Below the pieces are notes generated by a model. That model saw only the letters and a list, made by a program, of their open reading frames with translations, made no database searches and was not told the origin of the DNA. From Paramacrobiotus metropolitanus (Eukaryota > Tardigrada > Eutardigrada > Parachela > Macrobiotidae): 64,000 nt of DNA. The DNA lies in NCBI RefSeq assembly GCF_019649055.1, contig NW_026570285.1:496001-560000 (forward strand), given 5' to 3'. Made by a program: the position numbers and the translations under genes. Below, piece by piece: positions 1 to 8,816 of this stretch (positions are counted from its first letter, which is position 1; each line of letters begins with the position of its first letter).

Positions 1-490
1 TCGACATCAGATTTCGGCATCGCGGTTTAAAGCAGCGTTAGCGGAGCGTTTCAATCGTACTTTAAAACAACGTTGTTTCGTCATTTTACTCTCACTAAAA
101 GCCCCAACTGGTTCTCGTCTCTCCAGAATATTGTAAACAACTATAACATGAGGGTGCATGCCGGCACAAAATGAAACCCGCTGAAACAACGGTGCAACAT
201 CAGTCTCAGCTGTTCAAACTTGGCCAAGAGAAAAGTTCATTAAATTGCAAAAGCCCGCATTCAGGATTGGTGAAGCAGTCCGCGTAGTAATCAAAAAATC
301 GCAATTCAGCAAAGGCTATACGCGCACATTTTCGGACGAAGTTTTCAAGATTGCTGACATAATTTACGGCCCGGTGATAACGTACCGTCTATCAGATCTT
401 AACGGGCGAGCAGTAGGAGAAGCTCGAAATCGACCATCGCAGTTTTATAAAGAGGACTTGTCAAGTGTACGGAATCTGTCAGTCGGGTAA
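1..490 (+). pseudogene. Polinton integrase (rve family), 3' part, frame-broken
   Basis: The retroviral-type integrase inserts the element into host DNA. Visible here is the end of the DDE core: the segment around positions 29-64 carries the ERFNRTL motif that contains the catalytic glutamate. A conserved tail follows, with the NNYN and KMKPAE motifs of this family. The last 80 residues (from about 245) form the C-terminal SH3/chromo-like domain, with FRIGEAVRV, FSKGYTRTFSDEVF and FYKEDL, ending in TAA at 488-490. The reading frame changes at about 71-78, 168 and 243, each at an A-rich run. The N-terminal zinc-binding region and the two catalytic aspartates lie left of the window. It could be a decayed gene or a gene with base-calling errors. 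Confidence 0.85.
446..452 (+). promoter_or_regulatory. TATA-like box upstream of the 524-1402 virion gene
   Basis: TATAAAG lies 72 bases before the ATG at 524, inside the 3' end of the integrase. The same box type and a similar distance occur ahead of other genes of the element. Confidence 0.45.
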
Positions 491-523
491 CAGATATTTT
501 TACAGGATGCACCTGCAGCAAAA

Positions 524-1402
524 ATGATGGACAACGGATTTTATGTCACTCTACACAGCGCGGCCTCGCCGGCTTACGGAACGCTTATACTTCATAATAC
601 GCCGACACATTTCACCAATAAGTTGCAATTTCCCCTTCTATCCTTTCGGGAGCAGGAAGAGCCCTGGGAAGTTGCCCTCGTCCGTGCCTATTCTTCAGCA
701 AAACTCACTAGAATTCCACCGGAGCAGCGCCAATTGACTGTTTACCACAGTAGCCCTAATTGTGGTGACGCGTTTTTTGACGGTTTTTTGACTGAGTCGG
801 ACTTTGAAAAAACACCAGCAGATTTTGTGTCTGCTATCAGCCGGGTAGTGGAAGCCATTATGGTTAGCTGCGGAACAACGTTATGGGCAAACGAAAAGCC
901 ACAAATTCAGTTGGTTGATGGAAAATTTCAATGGGTCAGCGAAAAAAACGTTTTCCAGTTCGTCAACCGAGGGAACTTGCTGTCGGCCGCTCTTGGACTG
1001 ACGTACGACGAAGTGCTTGGAATTACACGACATCACGTTCTAACTAGTTATTTTCATGGACAGTCGTTTTCGAAGTATGGTGACACTCGGCTTATTCGAC
1101 ACCGCCTTCCTGTCGATCCGGCGCGTGGTCGGCGCCAGGTCATTCTACATCTTAGTCATGTTAATTCAACAGGATTTGGTGGACGTTTGGAAAACGTGCT
1201 AGCGTTGTCAACTGCAGAAGAACTCCAAAAGGGTTATGAACCAAAGAGTCGAGTTTACCTGCCCGTTCAAAACTGGTTCAGTAAAGCTAATCCGGAAGTA
1301 ACGCTGAAATCTGATTGGAAAATGGAGTGGACTGAAGACACCCTGGGAGAAACTACGGTTACTTTGCATTATCGAAAATCTAAGCCGCAAGCGGTAGGAT
1401 GA
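524..1402 (+). CDS. Polinton-type virion protein (candidate minor capsid/penton)
   Basis: This is an intact 292-residue frame starting at the ATG at 524. Its N-terminus, with the pattern FYVTLHSAAS followed by a THFTNKL segment and a WEVALV segment, matches a family found beside the capsid gene in animal Polintons and adintoviruses. I believe this family is the minor capsid (penton) candidate, but that role is recalled from family context and not proven by the sequence. There is no signal peptide or membrane segment. It lies directly downstream of the integrase and upstream of the basic-protein and capsid genes, so it fits a structural cluster. A TATA-like box at 446 probably drives it. Unlike its neighbours it has no frame break. 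Confidence 0.7.
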   Translation: MMDNGFYVTLHSAASPAYGTLILHNTPTHFTNKLQFPLLSFREQEEPWEVALVRAYSSAKLTRIPPEQRQLTVYHSSPNCGDAFFDGFLTESDFEKTPADFVSAISRVVEAIMVSCGTTLWANEKPQIQLVDGKFQWVSEKNVFQFVNRGNLLSAALGLTYDEVLGITRHHVLTSYFHGQSFSKYGDTRLIRHRLPVDPARGRRQVILHLSHVNSTGFGGRLENVLALSTAEELQKGYEPKSRVYLPVQNWFSKANPEVTLKSDWKMEWTEDTLGETTVTLHYRKSKPQAVG

Positions 1403-1552
1403 TCATGATGATGATGATCTTGGCGCTCTTCACTAGGTTGAATAGTTTGTGTCGTAATTTTAATTGCTTTCTAGTTTTTTGTCTGGTCGCAGTGTTGTGG
1501 GCGTGGTTAGTTAAGTGTGGTGGTGTTTCCTGCACTTTGCAGGTTGATGATG
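1403..1552. other. Short spacer between virion protein and basic-protein promoter
   Basis: The spacer starts with a run of ATGATG repeats just after the stop codon and becomes GT-rich. No gene is visible. Confidence 0.4.
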
Positions 1553-1560
1553 TATAAAAG
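1553..1560 (+). promoter_or_regulatory. TATA box TATAAAAG ahead of the basic-protein and capsid genes
   Basis: The same octamer TATAAAAG occurs at 8581 (polymerase) and 13027 (ATPase). Here it precedes the basic protein by about 80 bases and the capsid ATG at 1880 by about 320, so both may share one transcript. Confidence 0.55.
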
Positions 1561-1634
1561 GAAGGTAAAGTGTAGGTTGGAGCATTCATTAATTGTTTGC
1601 TGCGTGTAGTCTGTAAAGTGTTTTCTGACACTGC

Positions 1635-1872
1635 TTGCACGCTTGGTCCACAATAAATAAAACGGCTAAATCTTACGGTAGAAAAAGAAGGAGGCGAGCC
1701 AACCGGTCTGTAATTAAGGCGGACAATAGTTCAGTCTACAGTAATTGGAAAATATCGGAGACGACGACGACGGCGACGACGAAGAGGAACGCGACGATCT
1801 CGACGCCGAACGATACGCACTGGTCTTTTTCAAAAAATAACGCGTGGAAAATCACTGGCATCTATTGTTTAG
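1635..1872 (+). pseudogene. Arginine-rich basic protein, possible virion core protein (pX/mu-like)
   Basis: The first part reads GRKRRRRANR and then, after a frame change near 1745-1755 at an A run, an arginine tract of about eleven residues followed by more RR pairs, ending in TAG at 1870-1872. Small arginine-rich DNA-condensing proteins are known virion components of adenoviruses, and pX-like proteins have been proposed in adintoviruses; that parallel is inference. No ATG is visible at the 5' end of the first frame, so the start is uncertain or lost. Two other frames across the same GAC/CGA repeat are open, one of them aspartate-rich, so the coding frame is a judgement. Position between the promoter at 1553 and the capsid gene supports a structural role. 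Confidence 0.4.
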
Positions 1873-1879
1873 AAGTAAA

Positions 1880-3550
1880 ATGGCTTCAGCTGCGAAAAGT
1901 CAAGCGACTATTGAAAAGTTTCCGGATGAGTTGCAATTATTCGATCCGCCAGTCAGTCAATCTACCATTGAAAGCAGTCATACAATGGAGTTCTTACCCT
2001 TAAATCAGGTTGTTAATAACTCTGAAGTTATTGAATTTGTAATTCCTGCCACTGAGTATTATTTGGACTTGTCAGACGTGCAGCTTTATATGCGTGCTCA
2101 AATTGTAGAAAGAGATAGTAGCAAATCCTAGGGATAATTAAGTCCTCAAACAGCACAATAGGAAGCAGCGGCGACACTCGTCCTATCGCTAACAATGACG
2201 CTGTCGCTGCAAATCCTATCAACGCTGTATCAGCAGCAGCACAAGGCGGGGTAGTTAACGCGAGTCAAAGAGCAGATGGTCAGCGGCAGCAGCATTACAC
2301 CGTGGATCCGCTGCGTGACCCGGCAATTGCCCGTGTTTTAGCAGCTTTAAGCCCGCAAGAAAAGCAGGAATATATTGCGAAACTGAATGAGAGAGGAATA
2401 CAGGACGCAGCCCCGGTCAACTTATTGTTTTACATGATGTTTGAAAGAGTGGAAATAGAACTTAATGGTACGCCTTTTGTCGTAAGCTACGGTAATTATG
2501 GCTACAAGGGATTTTTTAATACCCTTCTAAACTACTCCCGCGGAGTCAAGAAAAATCTGTTGAGAAATATTATGTGGTTCAAGGACGGGTTGAGTCGCAT
2601 CAACCCCGAAAACAGCTTAGACAGCGTCGATTTATTGAACGGGAAACAAATGAAGGGCTTATAGCTAGATACCGCATTACGAAAGAAGGTCGCCCTTTTG
2701 AAATGATCGGAAGAATAATGCACGAATTGTTTTACTTGGAAAATTATTTACTACCAGAGGTCTCAGTTAGAATACGCTTGTTTAAGCGAAATCCATCCTT
2801 CTACCTGATGTCGGACGATATTATGCCAAACTACTTTCTCAACATACTGGATATGCGCTTGCTAAGCCGATTTGTGAAATTATCACCTAAACTAAATGAT
2901 CAAATCCAGAAGCGGCTGTCATCCCAGCCGGCCATCTATAAAATTTATTCAGCAACGGATGTTCGCACGAGAGGCATAACACCCGGCCAGCGGCTGTATA
3001 CGTTTGATAATTTTTTTGGGTCGGAAAAATTCCCAACCGAATAATATTCGCTATGGTTACTCACGAATCATATCTGGGTAGCTACCGCAAAATCCGTTAA
3101 ACTTCCAACACTTTGGTCTCGAGGAAATTAGTCTAATTGTCGACAATCAGATCCATACGTACAAAATGGATTTTGAAAACGACCAATATGCTCTACTGTA
3201 TGATGCCCTAGCATGTCAGCTGGGTAATCGACATTTTGGGTGTTCTTCAGATACTTCCATCAAAGAATTAAGATACGGCACGGTAAAGTTATTTGGCTTT
3301 ATTCATTTGTATTATGGCTTTGGTATAATTGCTAAGTGAGAATCATAATATAATTTTTCCTTTGTATTCACAGAGTATTTTCCCATTTGACCTAACGCCC
3401 AACCATAATTTTGACGACATTCCTGTTGAACGTAAACAGATGGCCAGGTTGGAACTGAAATTCTCCTCTCCGCCAAAGGAACCAATTGAATTGCTAATTT
3501 TTTATGAGCAACCGCGAATTTTCCACATCGATAAAAACAAAAGTTTATAA
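1880..3550 (+). pseudogene. Major capsid protein (F54H12.2-like, hexon candidate), frame-broken, one intron
   Basis: Conserved blocks of the Polinton F54H12.2-like capsid family run in order: FPDELQLFDPP and YLDLSDVQLYMRA (1900-2100), NLLFYMMFERVEIELNG (about 2420-2470), FEMIGRIMHELFYLENYLL (2700-2750), the VKLSPKLN block (about 2875), a SYLGSYRKIPLNFQHF block (about 3080-3100) and FPFDLTPNHN near 3390. The total, about 500 residues, fits a double jelly-roll hexon. The ATG at 1880 is chosen because the conserved region follows it directly. Frame changes occur near 2113, 2640 and 3040. A GTAAAG donor at 3283 and a TTCACAG acceptor ending at 3373 give an in-frame intron. An alanine/asparagine-rich insert (about 2140-2300) looks unusual for the family. 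Naming it hexon rests on family memory. Confidence 0.8.
3283..3373 (+). other. Spliceosomal intron in the capsid gene
   Basis: It has a GTAAAG donor, a pyrimidine-rich 3' end and a CACAG acceptor, 91 bases. Joining the flanks keeps the frame and brings together two blocks that are adjacent in family members. The intron itself contains an in-frame stop. Confidence 0.65.
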
Positions 3551-3596
3551 ACGTGCTGTGAAATTATGTTCTTCTTTTTTAAAAGCGTGTTGTGAG

Positions 3597-3686
3597 AATA
3601 AAAAATTTTGATTGCGTTCGCGTTATTCTCCTTTCACTTCCTACATTACTCTCAAAACGACCGAAAGTTTTGCTGCAATATTTATT
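3597..3686. terminator. Paired convergent poly(A) signals
   Basis: AATAAA at 3597-3602 on the plus strand serves the capsid gene, and AATAAA on the minus strand (TTTATT at 3681-3686) serves thymidylate kinase. The two genes converge here. Confidence 0.55.
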
Positions 3687-3733
3687 TCACTAATTTGGCA
3701 GCAGATGTTTCATTAAGTCGCAGCGTGTAACAC

Positions 3734-4414
3734 TCAAAAACATTTTAAAACATTACGGAAAATTAAATCAGGACACAGATTTGCAGGTATATGAAAAATA
3801 GAGCCACACATGTTTTGACTAGACGTTACACATGACACTGACGACGACGACGACGTCGATGATGCGGAAGCCGATAATAATTGCTTATAAGCGGTAGATA
3901 CCTTATCCAAATCGTCGATGGCTGCCGAGCGACTTTCAGCCAAACTGGGGTTACGGCTTCTAAGCATACGACGCAGGCAGTCCATCGGCTTTAAATCCAA
4001 GTAAAAGGTCACATGAGGAGTCAGATTAACTAATGGAGCTTCGATAGCGGTCATCCAATTAAGACAATGGCCGCGCGATATTCCGTAAGCCAGGTCGGAG
4101 ATAAGGTAGCGGTCTACTATTACTATATTCCCAGCAGCTAAGTCCGTGGCGATAGTCCGATTGAGAAACGCGCGGCTAGCAGCGAGGAGTAAATAATTTT
4201 GTGATAATTTGTAATGGGAGCTGGATGATAAAGCCAAACTGATTAAGCGGCAAATTGGAGAATATATTCCAGAAATCGGGGCCTCTGGTCGATGATAAGT
4301 GACTACATTGTACCCCGTATCGAGCAAAAATGCGGCAAGCCGATTAGACTGCTCAGTTTTCCCAGAACAGTTAAGTCCTTCAAACACCACAAAAAACGGT
4401 TGCTGCTGTTGCAT
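3734..4414 (-). CDS. Thymidylate kinase
   Basis: It phosphorylates dTMP to dTDP with ATP, feeding dTTP synthesis. The P-loop FEGLNCSGKT lies about 12 residues from the chosen start, followed by HRPE (substrate-binding loop), DRYLISDLAYG (the DRY motif) and FYLDLKP; a LID-like arginine segment (RRMLRSRN) follows. A serine tract near residue 190 is an insertion not usual for the family. About 226 residues is normal length. The frame is open up to 4504, but I choose the methionine at 4412-4414 because a TATATATG box lies about 50 bases upstream and the extra N-terminus is not conserved-looking. It converges with the capsid gene. With ribonucleotide reductase nearby it suggests virus-encoded dNTP supply. 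Confidence 0.88.
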   Translation of the reverse strand: MQQQQPFFVVFEGLNCSGKTEQSNRLAAFLLDTGYNVVTYHRPEAPISGIYSPICRLISLALSSSSHYKLSQNYLLLAASRAFLNRTIATDLAAGNIVIVDRYLISDLAYGISRGHCLNWMTAIEAPLVNLTPHVTFYLDLKPMDCLRRMLRSRNPSLAESRSAAIDDLDKVSTAYKQLLSASASSTSSSSSVSCVTSSQNMCGSIFHIPANLCPDLIFRNVLKCF

Positions 4415-4464
4415 ATTCGTGGGCGCTGGTATTGTCACGGACTGTTGACTGGTGAAGAGACCAT

Positions 4465-4472
4465 CATATATA
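4465..4472 (-). promoter_or_regulatory. TATATATG box upstream of thymidylate kinase
   Basis: It lies about 50 bases before the chosen ATG on the minus strand. The ribonucleotide reductase gene has the same TATATATG core 46 bases before its ATG, so the two nucleotide-metabolism genes may be co-regulated. Confidence 0.45.
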
Positions 4473-4567
4473 ATAAAGAAATACGACAACTTTATAATGC
4501 TCATGGTTATGACGACATGCTTTCGCGTTTAATGTAGTAGGTTTAGTCAACAGTCGTCCGCGGTCAG

Positions 4568-6144
4568 TCAGTGCATCTCCTGAAATCGTGGGCGTTTCAT
4601 TGCCTGCGTCGTGTACTTGTCGTCAGCTAACTCCCTCTTGTTTGTTGAATTCTTGGACCGGCTGGCATCGGCCGTCACTCCGCCTCCAGGCTGGTCAATT
4701 TGCTGCTGTGACATCATATTAGTCCATTGATGTGGGCGTGCTTGATGGCGCTCAATGTGACGAGATATTTCCAAAATGATCTCGTTGTAACGAGCATGGT
4801 AGTGCGGATTGGTTTTAAAACTGGCGCGCCAAAACAACTTGAAAAACTGACATGGCTTTCTGATAGATACTCCAAGTGGCTTTGCTGATGGATTTTTCGT
4901 CAGTAAATGGCTCACGCAGCTGCTTGAACCGGCGCAAAGCTTCCTCTGGATGTCCATCCGTGAAAAGCCCCGCGGGATCCAAATCTTTGCGCCCAGGTAG
5001 CAAATCGTAGGAAACGTTTGCAGGTGGCGATAGACTGGTCGCACCGTCGTTCCCGTTGCCGTTGCCGCCGCCGCCGCATAGAATGACATCCTCCTCAGGC
5101 AGTTGTTGCGGTGCAGGCTTATCGTCGCCGCGCTCCCAGTGTGCGGGGCCGGACGCGATCGCATTGCAGTTACCACTGCCGCCGCGTCTTCCATCTCCAC
5201 CTGCACTTCCGATTTCCCGTTACTGTCGGCAGAGGAGGATTGCGTGGGCAGAAAAAAATGCGCCGGCTGCAAAAACGTTCCATTCGGTGTTTGGAACAGA
5301 TAATGAGTTACGGTTGGTGGTGGTGCTGGTTGGCCCGTTAGTAGTGCTGATGGTGCTGATGACGCTGGAAGGGTGATTTTCGGGTGCGACAAATTCGTGG
5401 TCATCAAAGGTGATGGCTGAGTGACGGGGAAGAGGGTGTGTTGTTGCTCATGAAGGCTGGCGTTAGCTGGTGGATTATATAATGGTGTGGGAGAGTTGAA
5501 TAATAGTGTCGAAGAAGCCTGAGGATGGTGCTGCTGCTGCTGCTGCGTAAGCCCGTGAAGGGAGTAAGTCGGCTGCGACGGCGGTAGCGGGAGTGGCTGC
5601 TGCTGCTTCTGAAAACGTTGCGCTAGGTGAATCTGGTGTTTCCATGGAGACGGCATGATGGGAGAGTGATCGTTGCTGACAAGGCTGGTAGAAAAACTGT
5701 TGCTCTGTGACCGCGGGTCGTTGCGTGGTGCCGGAGGAGAAATATTCTGCAGAAGCTGTGCAAGAATATCGGCCGGGCAATCATCACTGGCCTCTGCGCC
5801 GGAGGAGTGCGGTTGTGACTGCTGCTGAAATCCTGAAAATTATGTCCACTCAGTATAATAGAGAGAAAAACATGCAAAAGTAAATTTTCGAAACTGATTT
5901 CCGCATTCTAGGTAATAAATTATTTTAACGTTTTATCAATCTGACCGTCTTTCGGTGCCGGCTGTTCATGAGTGGCAAGACATCGAGCCATGACTTGATG
6001 AGGAAGCTCCTGTTGTTGCTGGTGCAAAAAGGTCACATTCGGCGGTGGCGTCGAAGACGGTGCAAAAGTATATGCAAAACTGTTTGCCAATGGTTGGGTA
6101 GAGCTGGCCATCATGGTCATATCTGAACAGTTAACTGACGCCAT
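4568..6144 (-). CDS. Spliced glutamine-rich viral protein of unknown function
   Basis: Exon 1 runs from the ATG at 6144 to 5946. An intron (5945-5833, GTCAGA donor, TTTTCAG acceptor) joins it in frame to exon 2, which carries polyglutamine, proline and serine tracts. In 5120-4815 a different frame looks coding (charged, with PGRKDLDPAGLFTDGHPEEALRRF), after which the first frame resumes (YNEIILEISRHIERHQ) and ends in a lysine/arginine-rich tail. The resumption site reads TTT TAA with a run of T and A, so it is either a base error or a +1 shift site. About 490 residues in all. I do not recognise the family. Low-complexity N-terminus plus basic tail suggests a nuclear or virion role, but this is guesswork. 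Confidence 0.6.
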
Positions 6145-6250
6145 TAGCGTGATTCACTGTAAAATAAATGCGACTTACAACTCGTGGATGCGCCGGCTGA
6201 GTAAAAAGTGAGCTGGCAAGTAGAAAAGAGATCGTTTAATTTACCATCAG

Positions 6251-6256
6251 TTTATA
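6251..6256 (-). promoter_or_regulatory. TATAAA box for the glutamine-rich gene
   Basis: It sits about 107 bases upstream of the ATG at 6144, in the gap shared with the divergent ribonucleotide reductase gene. Confidence 0.35.
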
Positions 6257-6422
6257 TGCTGACCTAGGCGGCAGCAGCAACAGGAACGCCCCTTTGAAAT
6301 GCTGCTGCATTAAGGTGGAGTTTAGTGCAGCAGCGTCGGCCCATCCGACCCCGTGATCCCCAAGGGATGCTACTGCCGTGACAGTATAACAGCCGCTTAG
6401 CGCTGCTGTTGTTTTGATTGGC

Positions 6423-6432
6423 TATATATATG
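6423..6432 (+). promoter_or_regulatory. TATATATATG box for ribonucleotide reductase R2
   Basis: It lies 46 bases before the ATG at 6478 and matches the thymidylate kinase box in sequence and distance. Confidence 0.5.
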
Positions 6433-6477
6433 TATGCTCGGTGACAAAAGCGGCGCTCAGCCGATGCAGCAATAATT

Positions 6478-7571
6478 ATGATGACAAACTCAAATTTAGC
6501 CACCTGCTCCAATGAGCAATCAGCAGTCACTGACAACACAAAGGAGCCATGTAAAATTAACTGTACTGCTGCTAGTAATACTGTGATAATTACGGAAACC
6601 GAGCCGATATTAGAATCTTCATGGAAACGGTTTGTCATTTTTCCTATTGAAATTGACGAAGCCTGGTTTATGTATAAAAAAGCTGTAGCTTGTTTTTGGA
6701 CACCGGAAGAAATAAATTTTGCCCATGACGTTCGTCAATGGCCTACGTTGAGCGAGTACGAGAAATCCTTGCTGGGAAACGTGTTAGCATTTTTTGCCGC
6801 TTCAGACGGCATTATTATGGAAAATCTCGCTGAAAATTTTCTCATTGAATGCCAATGTCCGGAAATACGTGCTTTCTACACTTTTCAAATATTCATGGAG
6901 AATATTCATAGCGAGACATACTCTCTGCTAATAAACACGTATTATCAAGATACGGAAGAACGCCTGCAGCTGCTTCAGGCTGTAATTAACGACAATAATG
7001 TAAAGGAAAAAGCTGATTGGGCAGCCCGTTACATAAGAGAAGTGGGCCAGCGCACGTTTCCCGAAAGACTTTGGCTTTTGCGTGTGTCGAAATGATATTT
7101 TTTTGCGGTGCCTTTGCAGTGGTCTTCTGGTTCAAAAACCGCGGCATCTTGCCAGGATTAACATTTAGTAATGAACTAATTGCCAGGGACGAATCACAGC
7201 ATGTTGAATTTGCCTGTTGGCTATATGGACAGTTGAACAACAAGCTGTCCACCGAAACTGTATACGCCTTAGTCGAAGAAGCAGTAGAAATTGAAAGCCG
7301 ATTTTGGGATGACGCATTTGCTCATCCTTTACGTGGTCTAAACGCCGTTCTCATGAAGAATTATGTCCGTTTTGTCGCGGACGTCCTACTGAAGATGCTT
7401 GGCCTGGAACCACTCTTCAACACCCCTAACCCTCTGCCCTATATGGAAAACATCTCCTTAGAAGGAAAAAGCAATTTCTTCGAAAGAAGGGTTTCGGAAT
7501 ATAAGAGAGCGCACGTTGGAAAACACCAAGAACAGCAACAGCTAGCCTTTAGTACTAACGAGGAATTCTAA
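6478..7571 (+). CDS. Ribonucleotide reductase small subunit (class Ia R2), one frame break
   Basis: R2 makes the tyrosyl radical that lets the R1 subunit reduce ribonucleotides to deoxyribonucleotides. All di-iron ligands are visible: the Asp in FFAASDGI, Glu and His in MENIHSETY (the Tyr is the radical site), the Glu in FACVEMIFF, and Glu/His in ARDESQH. NPLPYMENISLEGKSNFFE is typical of eukaryotic R2, and the C-terminus ends in a FSTNEEF tail like the R1-binding peptide. About 363 residues; the first 50 are not conserved. The frame changes once near 7065 in a T run within an otherwise fully conserved block, so I treat it as a CDS with a probable base error. No R1 gene is in the window; the protein may pair with host R1. 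Confidence 0.93.
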
Positions 7572-7695
7572 TAATAATTAATTTTAGAATTCCAAACTAA
7601 ATTTGTAAGGTGTCAACGGTCAGTCAGTCAATGTTGTGTCAGTAACGTTTTAATAAAGTCGTCTTATTACACAAACCATCAGTAGTATTAGCCAG
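7572..7695. terminator. Convergent 3' gap between R2 and BIR gene
   Basis: AATAAA at about 7651-7656 on the plus strand follows R2. No clear canonical signal is seen for the minus-strand gene. Confidence 0.4.
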
Positions 7696-8343
7696 TCACA
7701 AATACTTCTTAAACCACCACTTAGCAAAAAAAGGCCACACATCGTAGCAGTGTTTCCGACCGTGACTCCGCTTTTTTAAATAATCCGGGCTTTCAATTTC
7801 CTCCCACCGCCCGATCCAGGTACAGCCTGGGTGGGCGCATTGGATCTGGTTGGTGGGGTAGAAATCATGCAGTATCAGAAAATCAATGTCAAACCCCTTC
7901 GGAATTTCCATAAAGGTGCGTAGCCTGTTTTCGAATGTCCGGCGCCGTGTGCTTTGCCATTCAATAGGGCAAGTGTTCAGCATTGTATAAGGTTTTATGT
8001 CCTGACATTCGCGCTCTGAATGGTGGATGATGGCATCCGTTTGCCTCCAGTAGAACTCTTTTTTGCAATGTGAGCACTTTACGGTGCCTCGAAAATTATA
8101 GCCCATGGCGGCTAATAAATAGCGCTGTCCAACAGGTACGCTCTTCATCACTTCGTACTGTTGTCGCATAAGCGCGGTTTCTGGCGAGTGTAAGAGAGGT
8201 GTATCTTCGTTGTCGTCGTTGTTGTCGTCGTAATTGTTATTGTCACATACGGGACGACGTTCATCAGAGACACGGTTAAGAAGATTAGGTGAACCGTAGC
8301 TGCCATATGCGGCGTTGCAGTTTTTCTTATAGGCGGCGTCCAT
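7696..8343 (-). CDS. Inhibitor-of-apoptosis-like protein with two divergent BIR domains
   Basis: BIR domains bind caspases or their regulators and block host cell death; several insect DNA viruses carry them. From the methionine at 8343 (215 residues) I see two zinc-binding modules. Module 1: LLAAMGYNFRGTVKCSHC with Cys90, Cys93, His107 or 108 and Cys113. Module 2: RRTFENRLRTF and then Cys169, Cys174, His194, Cys199, with the R-TF and GRW-like positions of BIR. Spacings are shorter or longer than the canonical C-x2-C-x16-H-x6-C, so the fold is inferred. An acidic Asp/Asn stretch precedes them. No RING is present. The frame is open up to 8598, but a TATA box at 8421-8427 favours the internal start. 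It is divergent from the polymerase gene. Confidence 0.6.
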   Translation of the reverse strand: MDAAYKKNCNAAYGSYGSPNLLNRVSDERRPVCDNNNYDDNNDDNEDTPLLHSPETALMRQQYEVMKSVPVGQRYLLAAMGYNFRGTVKCSHCKKEFYWRQTDAIIHHSERECQDIKPYTMLNTCPIEWQSTRRRTFENRLRTFMEIPKGFDIDFLILHDFYPTNQIQCAHPGCTWIGRWEEIESPDYLKKRSHGRKHCYDVWPFFAKWWFKKYL

Positions 8344-8420
8344 GGTAAATATACGTATGCTAGCGAGCAAACGAAGGTGCTGCAAGTGAAAAGCGTAAGT
8401 TAATCTCACAGACATAACAA

Positions 8421-8427
8421 TTTTATA
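8421..8427 (-). promoter_or_regulatory. TATAAAA box for the BIR gene
   Basis: It is about 80 bases upstream of the ATG at 8343 and 155 bases from the oppositely directed polymerase box, forming a divergent promoter region. Confidence 0.4.
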
Positions 8428-8580
8428 TGTATGCCCTTCACTGTGGAGAGGACAGAAGAGGCGGAAAAAGAAAATCCGATTAACTAGGCTCCGCCGCGGG
8501 GTTGAACTAATGGGCGGTAGGCGATCCCTGGGCGGACCTAACATTATGACCAGTCGTCCTCTTGTAGACACTGCCGCGGG

Positions 8581-8588
8581 TATAAAAG
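8581..8588 (+). promoter_or_regulatory. TATAAAAG box for the polymerase gene
   Basis: It is identical to the boxes at 1553 and 13027. The ATG of the polymerase lies 229 bases downstream, leaving a long leader. Confidence 0.5.
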
Positions 8589-8816
8589 CTGAGGTCATGT
8601 AATTTGCACATTACTGCACGCACATCTGTGCAAGCGTTGAAGGGGCGATGTTAGTCGCATCAACATTCCTGCCTACTGCTGTCACGGGCCGCTTTTCGAT
8701 ATCAGATATTTCTTTACATTTTATCAGAAGATATTTCTCCAATTATCAAAAGCACACCCGTCGCCTTTTATTCAGCAACAGCAACAGCTTTCTACTTACT
8801 TTTTATTTGTGTAACA

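Noticed and set aside
5056-5376. Plus-strand open frame opposite the glutamine-rich gene
   Set aside because: It arises from GC-rich repeat codons on the other strand; the minus-strand gene has splice sites and better composition.
8344-8598. N-terminal extension of the BIR protein
   Set aside because: A TATA box lies within it and the residues do not look conserved.
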